A stretch of 64,000 nt of DNA, taken from assembly GCA_017880775.1 (NCBI GenBank), contig JADGRQ010000001.1, positions 62,001 through 126,000 of the forward strand. Direction: 5' to 3'. Source of the stretch: Burkholderiales bacterium (lineage in GTDB: Bacteria > Pseudomonadota > Gammaproteobacteria > Burkholderiales > SG8-39). Numbering within the stretch: position 1 is the stretch's first letter; every line of letters begins with the position of its first letter. The notes beneath the pieces are model-generated. The model ran no database searches. It worked only from the letters and a program-made list of their open reading frames with translations, and was not told the origin of the DNA. Of the stretch, positions 1 through 8,253 are shown piece after piece. Both the position numbers and the translations under genes were made by a program.

Positions 1-390
1 CGGCAGGATCTCGAGCAGCTTGTCGACCTGCTCCTGGTCTTCCACCACTGCGAAGCCGATCTCGGCGTTCTGAATCGGATACGCCATTTCGGTGGCCACC
101 GCGTCCTGGTACATCGGCACCGGAATGCCGCCCAGCGCCTGAGTGGCGCAGACCGCCCAGTACATGCGCGGGCGGTTGTCACCGATCACTGCGAGGTGAT
201 CGCCGCGCCTGAAACCCAGCGCCGCAAGCCCGCAGGCGATGCGCCTAACCTCGCGCGCCACATCCCCCCAGGTATGGGTCTGCCAGATGCCCAGGTCCTT
301 CTCGCGGATGGCGGGGCGCGCGCCGCGCACCTGGGCGTGGTGCGCGAGCAGCTTGGGAAACGTATCGAGCCCGGACAGGTCTTCGCTCAC
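1..390 (-). CDS. AMP-dependent (long-chain-type) acyl-CoA synthetase, N-terminal part only
   Basis: The first 130 residues of an AMP-forming acyl-CoA ligase are visible; the gene runs off the left edge, so the P-loop and adenylate-binding motifs are not seen. The start is GTG at 388-390, chosen because AAGGAGG lies about 7 bases upstream. The protein shows the family's N-terminal pattern: a TWGDVAREVRRIA helix, then GLAALGFRRGDHLAVIGDNRP, then GGIPVPMYQD, typical of long-chain fatty-acid or phenylacetate-type ligases. It is divergent from the crotonase and thioesterase genes at 485-1771, so an acyl-CoA catabolic role is likely. Substrate cannot be judged from this part. Confidence 0.85.
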   Translation of the reverse strand, partial: MSEDLSGLDTFPKLLAHHAQVRGARPAIREKDLGIWQTHTWGDVAREVRRIACGLAALGFRRGDHLAVIGDNRPRMYWAVCATQALGGIPVPMYQDAVATEMAYPIQNAEIGFAVVEDQEQVDKLLEILP

Positions 391-472
391 GTTCCATCCT
401 CCTTGGGTCATGGGCAAGACAATCGGGGGATTCTACAGAATCCGAGAACGATTTCCGCATTCGACCCCGCCC

Positions 473-478
473 TATAAT
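473..478 (+). promoter_or_regulatory. Consensus -10 box for a probably leaderless transcript
   Basis: A perfect TATAAT ends six bases before the ATG at 485, which would put the transcription start on the A of the start codon. No Shine-Dalgarno sequence precedes that ATG, which fits leaderless translation. The -35 region is weak (ATTTCC-like near 451). This is an inference from spacing only. Confidence 0.5.
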
Positions 479-484
479 TAACCG

Positions 485-1285
485 ATGAAAACCCAAAATA
501 CGCCCGCCGAGGGCCGCATTACCACCGAGCGTGACGCCGATCTGTTCCTGATCGGCATCGACCGGCCGAAGAAGCTGAACGGATTTTCGCTTTCGATGTA
601 CCGCCAGCTCGCCGATGCGTTCACCGAAATGGAACAGGACGACTCGGTGCGCGTGGGCGTGCTGTTCGCGCATGGCGCCAATTTCACGGCCGGATTGCAG
701 CTCGATCAGTTCGCGCCGCTGATGGCGCGCGGCGAGTCCGTTGTGCCTCCCGACACCGTCGATCCGTTCTCGCTGCGCACGCCGATGCGCACCAAGCCCG
801 TGGTATGCGCCGTGCAGGGCATCTGCTTCACCCTCGGCATCGAGCTGATGCTGGCGCAGGACATCGTCATCGCTGCGGACGACTGCCGCTTCGCGCAGAT
901 CGAGGTGAAGCGCGGCATCATGCCGACGGGCGGCGCGACGCTGCGCTTCGTCGAGCGCGCCGGGTGGGGCAACGCGCAGCGCTACCTGCTCACGGGCGAT
1001 GAATTCGGATCGACCGAAGCGCTGCGTCTGGGTTTCGTGCAGGAGATCGTTTCGACGGGAAACCAGTTCGAACGAGCGATGGTGATCGCGCGCACCATCG
1101 CCGAACAGGCGCCGCTCGCGGTGCGCGCTTCACTCGCATCTTCGCGGCGTTACCTGGAGAAAGGCCCGCTCGGCATGCGCGCTGAGATGGAAGTCATGCA
1201 GCGCGAGCTCGCCGCCAGCGCGGACGCCGCCGAGGGCCTGCGTTCCTTCGTCGAGCGGCGCAAGGCGCGTTTCACCGGATTCTGA
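485..1285 (+). CDS. Enoyl-CoA hydratase/isomerase (crotonase) family protein
   Basis: A 266-residue single-domain crotonase, the usual length of the family. It shows the N-terminal IDRPKKLNGFS segment (about 25-35), the acyl-CoA oxyanion-hole region AVQGICFTLGIELMLAQD (about 109-126) and the MPTGGATLRF turn. The glutamate of CRFAQIE (E140) matches the first catalytic Glu of enoyl-CoA hydratases. The position of the second Glu, in the helix before LLTGDEF, reads NAQRY and appears to lack it. It may therefore be an isomerase, hydrolase or other crotonase rather than a true hydratase. It is cotranscribed with the thioesterase, whose ATG follows its TGA directly. Confidence 0.88.
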   Translation: MKTQNTPAEGRITTERDADLFLIGIDRPKKLNGFSLSMYRQLADAFTEMEQDDSVRVGVLFAHGANFTAGLQLDQFAPLMARGESVVPPDTVDPFSLRTPMRTKPVVCAVQGICFTLGIELMLAQDIVIAADDCRFAQIEVKRGIMPTGGATLRFVERAGWGNAQRYLLTGDEFGSTEALRLGFVQEIVSTGNQFERAMVIARTIAEQAPLAVRASLASSRRYLEKGPLGMRAEMEVMQRELAASADAAEGLRSFVERRKARFTGF

Positions 1286-1771
1286 ATGGACATCCCGGCA
1301 CCCTATGCAGCCGCGCGCGACGTGGTCCGCCCGGAATGGATCGACTACAACGGCCACATGAACGTGGGCTATTACCACGTCGTGTTCGACCTCGCGACGG
1401 ACCGGTTCACCGAGTTTCTGGGGCTGACCCCCGAGTTCCGCCAGCGCCACGGCCTGACCACGTTTGCGCTGGAGGCGCACCTGAACTTCCTGAGCGAGGT
1501 GAAGGCAGGCGATCCATTGAATTTCGAGTCCCGACTACTCGACTTCGACGCCAAGCGGATCCACGGCTACCACGAGATGTTCCACGCCACCGAGGGCTAC
1601 CTCGCGGCGTCGATGGAAACGCTGTCTTCCGTCGTCTCGATGGCCACCCGCAGGACCGCGCCGATGCCGGACGAACTGAACGAGCGCATGGCGGCGGTCA
1701 AGGCTGCGCATGCGCAGTTGGCGCGCCCCTGGCAGATCGGGCATGTGATCTCGGCTCGGCCGATCCGTTGA
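1286..1771 (+). CDS. Hotdog-fold acyl-CoA thioesterase family protein
   Basis: A 161-residue 4HBT/hotdog protein. The motif EWIDYNGHMN (about 17-26) carries the Asp-Tyr-Asn-Gly-His pattern of the active-site strand and central helix of this family, and resembles the thioesterase domain of betainyl-CoA thioesterases and carnitine dehydrogenases. The following FALEAHLNFLSEVKAGD strand is also typical. It begins directly after the crotonase stop codon (TGA-ATG), so translation is probably coupled. It likely hydrolyses a short or polar acyl-CoA made by its neighbour; the exact substrate is not evident. Confidence 0.85.
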   Translation: MDIPAPYAAARDVVRPEWIDYNGHMNVGYYHVVFDLATDRFTEFLGLTPEFRQRHGLTTFALEAHLNFLSEVKAGDPLNFESRLLDFDAKRIHGYHEMFHATEGYLAASMETLSSVVSMATRRTAPMPDELNERMAAVKAAHAQLARPWQIGHVISARPIR

Positions 1772-1921
1772 GTGCCTGGCGAACCGAATTCCGAGGCCCA
1801 TCACTGTCTCGTTATCGTAAGATGGCCGAGAGGCGATATCTCATGACGAACTCGATGCGATAACGTCAGCTGTGGTTGGAGTTTTCTTTTGGGCGGGGAT
1901 GTTCGAACGTCTCGGTCGTGA

Positions 1922-2134
1922 TCCGTTGTCAGCCAACGCGTCAACCGCGAATCCGGCATCAAGTTCGTTTCGGGATTGCCGGAGTTCGCCCCTTTCATTT
2001 GTGATACCGCAGCGTACCTGAGCGGCATTCTTGACCAAGGCGACCGGGTTGTTGCGGAAGGAAGAGCAATATCGAATCCTCGACAAGCCCCCCGAGGAGT
2101 CTCTCAAGACTTCGTAGTGACCTTAACGCTGTAA
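1922..2134 (+). pseudogene. Possible decayed gene fragment in the 1772-2136 gap
   Basis: The 365 bases between the thioesterase and the MscS gene hold no intact gene. One reading frame of 70 codons after a stop at 1919 looks protein-like, with stretches such as VNRESGIKFVSGLPEF and CDTAAYLSGILDQGDRVVAEG. The latter faintly resembles the DT...L...G..V..EG region of adenylosuccinate synthetase-like proteins. There is no good start codon or ribosome site. This is a weak call made from pattern only; the rest of the gap shows nothing I can interpret. Confidence 0.2.
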
Positions 2135-2136
2135 AA

Positions 2137-4117
2137 CTAAGACGCTGTCTTCTCCACGCCGGCACTTGCCGCGCCCGCTGCACCCGCCGCGATCTCGGCG
2201 GGCACCGGCTGCCCGCCCGCGGTCTGCACGGTGATCGCGCCGGAGGCGAAATCGATCCCCTTCTCGCCGAACACCCTGTAGATCCGCTTGAGCGACTCGC
2301 GCTGCACCCAGGTCGGCTTGAGCGGACGGACGGTGAACTTGAGGCGCACCACCAGCGCGCTGTCGGCGATCTCGGCCACGCCCTGTAATTTCAGCGGCTG
2401 CAGCAGTTCCTTGCCGAGTTCGGGGTCCTTCATCATCTCCTGGCCGAGCTGCTTCACGGTCTTGCGCACTTTCTCGATATCGGTGTCGCGCGCAAGCCGC
2501 AGGTTGAATTTCACGGTCTGCCAGTCGCGGCTGAAGTTGGTGATCGAGGTGAGCTGGCCGAACGGTATGGTGTGGATCTGGCCGTTCTGGTGGCGCAGGC
2601 GCACCGAGCGCAGCGAGATTCGTTCGACCGTGCCCTTCAGGCGCCCGGTGTCGATGTACTCGCCTACGCGGAACGCGTCGTCGGCCATGAAAAAGATCCC
2701 CGAGACGATGTCGCGGACCAGCGCCTGGGAGCCGAAACTGATCGCGAGGCCGAACACCCCGGCGCCGGCGAGCAGCGGCGTGATCTCGACCCCGAACTGC
2801 AACAGCGCGAGCAAGACCACCACCACCAGGATCGCGATGCCGGCCAGGATGCGCAGCATCGGCAGGATGGTGGTGAGCTGCGAAGCAGGCGTCGCGCCTT
2901 CTTCCTCGCTGTCGGGCCCGGCCATGCCGGGCGCCGAGGCCCGCAGCCGCTCCTCGGTCCAATGGTGAAGATAGCGCCATGCGACATAGCCGAAGAACAG
3001 CGTCAGGGCGGCCGTGATGAGCGAACGGCGGATGGCCGACCAGGTCGCGGGCGCCACCAGCGCAAGCTCATCCACCAGCCAGACTTCGGAGAGCACGATC
3101 GCGATCGCAAGCACCGCGGCGGCGGTGATCGAGCGCTGCACCAGCAGCACCCAGCGCGCGTGCGAGGAAAGGCCGAGGAGCGCATGGATCACGTAGGCGA
3201 GCGCGGCGATGCGCATCGACCACGTCAGCGAGTGGTACGCGGAGAATTCGAGCAGCAGCACCGACACGCACCACGCAAACCACAACAAGGGAATTGCGAC
3301 GATCCCGAAACCAAACCACAGGCGCGCAGAGCGCGGCGGCGCCGAGTGCGAAGCACGATAGCGCAGCAGGGCCAACACGGCCCCTGCGGCGACAAACAGC
3401 CCTTGAGCGAGCGCAATCACCTGCCCCACCGGGATCGGCAGCCCGGCCCGCAGCAGCACCGGCATGACCGAAATACCGGTGAAGCCGACCCGTATTGTCA
3501 CGGCGACAATCGCCTTGACCTGGCGCGCAGCCGCATCGTTCATCGCGATCAGGCGGAAAGCCGGAATCCCGGGGCGGAGGATCGCCTCGATCAACAGCAC
3601 GGCCAGGCGCCAACGCACGAATGCCCAGAAAATCGCCACCCACAACAATTCCTGGTGGCCGCCGGCGTCGAAGCCGAACTCGATCACAAGGTAGGCGCCG
3701 GCGGCGATCACGAGCCAGCTCCCTGCATCGAGCGCCAGCAACCCGGCGGCGCCACGTGCGTGCAGCGCGTCGTTCAGGCAGCGCTGCCGCAGCCGCGACG
3801 TTGCGCGGCGAAACGCAAGGACCGCTGCCGAAAGGAGCAGAGCCGACAGCACGCCACGCGTTGTCGGAGGTATCGCGCTCGCTGCGCGCGCTGACGATCC
3901 GCCCGAGCGCCGCGGCAAGCTCGCGATACCCGCCCGGTGCGGCATCGAGAACCTTGGCTCCGGCTTCCTGCAGCTTCGCGAGCTTGTTGCCGAGCGTCGT
4001 CAGGTCGCCGCCGACGCGGGTGGCCTCTTCGGAGGTCAGCGCCGATGCCGTACCCGAATAAATGAAAGCAGCGAACAGAGTCGCGGCGAGTAGCCTCAGG
4101 ACCGACACCAGGTTCAT
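2137..4117 (-). CDS. MscS-family mechanosensitive ion channel (apparent single-base frameshift)
   Basis: Large multi-helix inner-membrane channel. The C-terminal half has the MscS pore and beta domain: the AGAGVFGLAISFGSQALV pore helix, then FFMADDAFRVGEYID and a conserved FGQLTSITNFSRDW segment. About eight membrane spans precede it. An open frame for all of this begins at 3945, but the sensible N-terminus, a signal-peptide-like start MNLVSVLRLLAATLFAAFIY at ATG 4117 followed by a helical periplasmic segment, lies in another frame that differs by one base. The join would fall near 3850-3890, just before the first helix (GVLSALLLSAAVLAF). Either a one-base indel or sequencing error broke the gene, or translation starts downstream. 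Overall length of about 660 residues suits large MscS relatives. Confidence 0.8.
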
Positions 4118-4166
4118 GCGCGGGATGATAATTGAGGCTGGCACGACAGACAAAGCGCGAACTGAC

Positions 4167-4589
4167 ATGACGACCATGACGACTCCTTTCACCGGCGGCT
4201 GCCTCTGCGGCGCCATCCGCTACACCGTCAACGCGCCCGTCACCGCCCTGCGCGCGTGCCACTGCACGCACTGCCAGAAGACCTCGGGCTCGGGCTCGAG
4301 CGTCAACGCCGTGGTCCCCGGCGCAGCGTTCACGCTCACCAACGGCAGCCCCAAGCGCTATGCCGACAAGGCCGACAGCGGTCGGACGCTATTCCGCTAT
4401 TTCTGCGCCGACTGCGGTTCGCCGCTCTACGCTCATCGCGAGAACAGCCCGGAGAGAATCGTGGTGAGGGCCGGATCCTTCGACGATTCCTCCGCGATGA
4501 AAATCACCGCCCACATCTGGACCAGAAGCGCGCGGCCCTGGTCGCACATCGACCCGGCCACGGAGCAACTTCCCGGCAACCCCGGCTAG
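4167..4589 (+). CDS. GFA/CENP-V-type zinc-binding family protein
   Basis: A 140-residue protein of the glutathione-dependent formaldehyde-activating enzyme/CENP-V family. The zinc-ligand cysteines sit in GGCLCGAIRY, ACHCTHCQKTSGSGSS and FCADCGSPLY. The fold is a small beta-barrel with two zinc sites. Biochemical function is proven for few members, so the substrate is unknown. Start placed at ATG 4167; an in-frame ATG at 4176 is equally possible, and no clear ribosome site distinguishes them. It is divergent from the MscS gene. Confidence 0.85.
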   Translation: MTTMTTPFTGGCLCGAIRYTVNAPVTALRACHCTHCQKTSGSGSSVNAVVPGAAFTLTNGSPKRYADKADSGRTLFRYFCADCGSPLYAHRENSPERIVVRAGSFDDSSAMKITAHIWTRSARPWSHIDPATEQLPGNPG

Positions 4590-4600
4590 ACTCGACCGCG

Positions 4601-6340
4601 CTAGCGCCAGCGGTCCACCGATTCGCTTTTCAGATGGCCGAAATCGGTCGCGAACCAGTACGCATTCTTCTCTCCGCCCACGACCACGACGCCGATTTTT
4701 TCCGGCTCCGCGAAGCGGGGGATGGTTCCGTCCTTCGGCGTGTTCAGATATGACGCGAAGGGCTCGACGCCTTTTCTCGCCTGGGGCTCGATGTAGTTGA
4801 TGACGAGCTGGTAGTCCCAGTACACGTCCGCGGGTATCCGCGAATGCTCGTGGAACCATTGCGCGAGCTTCGCCTTCGAGTCGAAGCCTTCCCGCTGCCT
4901 GAGCGTGCGCGCGGCCAGGGGCTCGAGGAGCAGCGTGAGGTTCGTCCTCGGCGTCGGCGTGAATCCCGACACCAGGTTGAGAAACTGGTCCCGCCAGGTG
5001 TTTTCCCGCACTTCGAGGAGATGGCTGAAGGTCCTGCCGCGGAAGATGCTGACCACGCTGTCGCCGGGCTTGAAGCCGTGCTGCACGTGGAACGGCTCTC
5101 ACGGACTTTTCTCCTCGTTTTCGGCGAAGCACACGTTGCTGTAGTTGAGCGGATTGCCCTGCGAGCCGAGATACGTCGTTCCCGGAACGGCGCCGCCGCC
5201 GAGGTTGCGCGACAGCAGCCCGTAGGCCCGGCCGATCGTGGCATTGGCGTGATTGAAGGGACCCAGCGCGCCGAGGCCGGAATTCATGCGCAGCTCGTGG
5301 CGGATCGGCCCGTTGACCACGACCATCGCGGCGAACGAGCTGGTGGAGCTGTGCAGCGCGGTGACCTGCGACGAAGCGAGCGCGAGGATCACCGGGAAAT
5401 ACTCCGGCCGCGTGCCCGCCATCACGGCGTTCACGGCAACCTGCTCGACCGTGTACGACCAGTCCTCCTGCGTTTCGGTCGGCCGCATTCTGCCGACGAC
5501 CTCGTCGGGCCGGTGCCTCGTGCCCTTCAGCATCGCGGCGACGCGTTCCTCCGTGGGCAGCACGACCGGCAGAGCGTCGGTCCATCCGGCGTCCAGATAA
5601 AGTGCATGCAGCGCATCCTCGGAGTCCGCGCCGAGCAGCCGCGGCACGGGCCGGTCCTGCGCGCCCGTCCTTCGCTCGGCTTGCGTCAGCGCTCGCGTGA
5701 GCGCGCCGGTGATTTCGCCGAGCACCGGCTTGCAGGTGACCGGGTCGGCGCCGAGAACGTAGTCCCGCAGGACTGCCGGCGGCTTGCCGCCCACCGGGTG
5801 CGGCACGAAAGTGAACCGCAACTCCGGCATCCCCGCCTTGAAGGTCACGGCTTTCACCAGGTCGGTGAACGCCGAGGTGACGATCGGCGCCGTGGCGATG
5901 TCCATGTCCTCGAGGTTCATGCAATGCACCGCCACCGCCGGCGCGCAGGTGCTGCAGTGGCCGATCGCCATCACCACCAGGGCGTCCTTCGCCTTGATCT
6001 CCGCCCACAATTCCGGATCGTCCTCGGTGTAGCCGCCGCGCTTCTGCCGGAATTCGGTCTTCACGCCGGGCAACTGCTCGGCGAACATCTTCTGGATCTC
6101 GCCGAGGAACACGTTGCCGTTCATGAAGCGCACGTCCACGAAGTAGACGGTTTTTCCTTCCAGCGACGCGGCGCGCGACGCCATGGGCCGCAACCGGATC
6201 GCGGGCGGCGTGCCCCGGGGGTTCAGAACCTTGACCTGCTTTCCGGCAGGATCGAATTCCCCGGCGGCGACGCGCCGTTCCGCGTTCTCGCCAGGATAGG
6301 ACTCGATGTCGCAGGCGCCCGAGGGGATGGGTTCGTTCAT
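4601..6340 (-). CDS. UGSC-type (seleno)protein family member interrupted by an in-frame UGA
   Basis: Two open stretches (5102-6340 and 4601-5098) are in the same frame, separated only by TGA at 5099-5101. Read through, they give a 579-residue protein with the UGA at codon 414. Residues 60-200 resemble the UGSC domain: LEGKTVYFVDVRFMNG, then AIGHCSTCAPAVAVH, with the Cys pair C129/C132 at the family's redox motif. The second half (WTDALPVVLPTEERV, VNAVMAGTRPEYFPV, NSGLGALGP, NATIGRAYGL) is a conserved module often joined to it. The UGA falls in AENEEKSP-UGA-EPFHVQHGF, where I recall Trp in relatives, so TGG-to-TGA mutation is the simplest reading; selenocysteine recoding is the alternative. 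Start ATG 6340 overlaps the SDR stop by four bases (ATGA). Confidence 0.7.
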
Positions 6341-7119
6341 GTCCGCGACGCGAAATACTCTTCGTAGTTGCTGCCGTTCGACACGAGAATCCCGCCGTCC
6401 ACGTCGAGCGCGGTGCCGGTGCACATGGCTGCCTCGTCGCTCGCGAGGAACAGGATCGCGTTCGCCACGTCTTCGGGCATTACCCAGCGGCCGAGCGGGA
6501 TCTTCGCCGCAGTCGCGGCGAGCTGCTCGGGCTTGCGCTTGCTCGTCATGCCGGTAATCGTCGGTCCCGGGCAGACCGCGTTAACGCGGATCTTGTAGGC
6601 GCCCAGCTCGAAGGCGGCGTGCGAGGTGAAGCCGACCACGCCGGTCTTGGAGGCGGTGTAGTTGGTGGCGCCGGCGAAGGACACGCGCTTGCCCGCCATC
6701 GAGGAAACGTTGACTACGGCACCGCCGCCCTGCGCGCGCATCGGCGCAATCACCGCCTGGGTGCAAAGCGCCGTGCCCTTGAGATTGATGTCCAGTACCC
6801 GGTCCCACTCCGCCTCGGTCATGTTCTGCAGCGTCGATTTGCCAATCACGCCGGCGCTGTTCACCAGCACGTGCACCGTGCCGAAAGTCTTCAGCACGCG
6901 GTCGAATGCCGCCTTGATCGAGGCCCCGCTCGCGACGTCCACTGTGAAGGCCCGCGAGCCCTGGATTTCTTCCGCCATCGCGCGCAGGGCTTCCTCGTTG
7001 GCGTCGAGCAGCGCGACCTTTGCACCTTCGGCGGCGAGCGCGCGCGCCGCCGCGGCGCCGATGCCGCTTGCCGCGCCGGTGACTACTGCGACCTTGTCCG
7101 TGAACCGGGGTCCTCGCAT
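6337..7119 (-). CDS. SDR-family NAD(P)-dependent oxidoreductase
   Basis: A classical 260-residue short-chain dehydrogenase/reductase. It shows the cofactor loop TGAASGIG (14-21), NSAG (87-90), the catalytic Ser in VVNVSS (about 140) and YTASK (Tyr154, Lys158). The acidic residue ending beta-2 (ALLDANEEA, D39) suggests preference for NAD over NADP. The substrate is a secondary alcohol or ketone and cannot be named. It is translationally coupled to the UGSC-type gene (ATGA overlap) and preceded by a Bug receptor, so the three probably form a catabolic operon. Confidence 0.92.
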   Translation of the reverse strand: MRGPRFTDKVAVVTGAASGIGAAAARALAAEGAKVALLDANEEALRAMAEEIQGSRAFTVDVASGASIKAAFDRVLKTFGTVHVLVNSAGVIGKSTLQNMTEAEWDRVLDINLKGTALCTQAVIAPMRAQGGGAVVNVSSMAGKRVSFAGATNYTASKTGVVGFTSHAAFELGAYKIRVNAVCPGPTITGMTSKRKPEQLAATAAKIPLGRWVMPEDVANAILFLASDEAAMCTGTALDVDGGILVSNGSNYEEYFASRT

Positions 7120-7141
7120 GGCGATCCTCAGTCGACGCTTC

Positions 7142-8131
7142 TCAATCGAGCCTTATGCCGGCCTGCTTCGCGATCGGCGCCCAACGGTTGCGATCGTCGA
7201 GCAGCGTCTTCTGGAACTCTTCCGGCGTGCCGCCGGCTACCTCCAGCCCGATCTCGTTCAGGCGCTTGGCCATTTCCGGGATGCGCAGTGCCTCGGTGAT
7301 CGCCTTCGCGTACTGCTCGATGAGCGGCCGCGGCGTGCCCGCCTTCACGAAAAAGCCGAACGAAGTCTTGCCGAAGAATTCCGGGTAGCCGAGCTCGGTG
7401 TACGAAGGAATGTCGGGCGCGAGTGCCGAGCGCCCGGCGAGGCTCTGCGCGAGGATGCGCAGGCGTCCGGCGCGGTGCAACTCGAGGTAGTCGGCGATCA
7501 CTGACGCGCTCGCCGGGACCTGGCCGCCGAGCAGGTCGGTGAGTAGCGGCCGGCCGCCTTTGTAGGCCACGACCTGCAGGTCCACACCGAAGGTCTTCGC
7601 CATCAGGTGGGCGAGGAACACACCGACGCCCGAGGGGCTGGGCGTGCCTACGAAGCGCATCTTCGGGTCGCGGCGGATCGCCTCGACCCATTGCTTGAAG
7701 CTCGTGATGCCCGAGGCCGCCGACACCGTCGTCGCCGTCGGGATGGTCGCGCCCTCGCACACCGGCGCGAGGTCCTTGTCGGGATCGTAGTTGAGCTTCG
7801 AATAAAGAAACGTGTGGTACGAGAAGAACGCGGTCGGCGTGTACAGCAGGTTCGTGCCGTCGGCGTCGTTGTTCTTCAGGAATTCGCCCGCCGCGAGGCC
7901 GATCCCGCCGATCTTGTAGTCGATGACGACCGGGCGGTCGAGGCTCACCTTGAGCTTGTCGGCGAGCAGCCGCGCGCTCGTATCGAGCGCGGCGCCCGGC
8001 GGCACGCTGAGGATCATCTTCAGCGGCTTGCCGGATTGCGCGCGCACACCGGGGAGCAACCCAGGCGGCAGCGCGAGCGCCGCGACGCCGACGCCGAGCC
8101 CGGCGGCGAATCTGCGTCTGGTCAGCGTCAT
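7142..8131 (-). CDS. Bug/TctC-family tripartite tricarboxylate transporter receptor
   Basis: A 329-residue periplasmic solute receptor. The N-terminus LTRRRFAAGLGVGVAALALP has a twin-Arg-like export signal ending at about VRAQS. The mature part shows family landmarks: ILSVPPGAALDTSARLLADKL, VVIDYKIGGIGLAAGEFL, VAYKGGRPLLTDLLGGQV and the C-terminal TPEEFQKTLLDDRNRWAPIAKQAGI. Such receptors bind small carboxylates and feed TctAB permeases or act in sensing. No permease is adjacent, as is common for Bug genes. It lies just upstream of the SDR (22-base gap). Confidence 0.92.
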   Translation of the reverse strand: MTLTRRRFAAGLGVGVAALALPPGLLPGVRAQSGKPLKMILSVPPGAALDTSARLLADKLKVSLDRPVVIDYKIGGIGLAAGEFLKNNDADGTNLLYTPTAFFSYHTFLYSKLNYDPDKDLAPVCEGATIPTATTVSAASGITSFKQWVEAIRRDPKMRFVGTPSPSGVGVFLAHLMAKTFGVDLQVVAYKGGRPLLTDLLGGQVPASASVIADYLELHRAGRLRILAQSLAGRSALAPDIPSYTELGYPEFFGKTSFGFFVKAGTPRPLIEQYAKAITEALRIPEMAKRLNEIGLEVAGGTPEEFQKTLLDDRNRWAPIAKQAGIRLD

Positions 8132-8156
8132 CTCTTCTTCCTCGCGCCTGTGTCGT

Positions 8157-8253
8157 TCACTTCACCAGCATGCCGGCGCGCTCGACCATGTCGCGCTCCC
8201 GCCGGTAGGTCTCTTTCGCCCAGGCAGTGTAGTCCGCCGGGGTCATCGGCTCA
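8157..8253 (-). pseudogene. Out-of-frame C-terminal tail of a periplasmic binding protein
   Basis: Directly after the ModA-like gene's stop, a different frame reads PYEPMTPADYTAWAKETY and ends ERAGMLVK at the TGA of 8157-8159. This is the style of C-terminus seen in Bug receptors; compare EPAPPTTPEQF in the receptor at 15363. A one-base change after GMEP of the ModA-like protein would join them seamlessly. Whether it is a frameshifted extension of that gene or a leftover of a lost receptor gene cannot be told from the sequence. Confidence 0.4.

Noticed and set aside
5063-5098. SECIS element after the UGA at 5099
   Set aside because: A six-pair stem exists, but the loop lacks the conserved GG-U and no selenocysteine gene is in the window. 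Kept only as an alternative in the finding.
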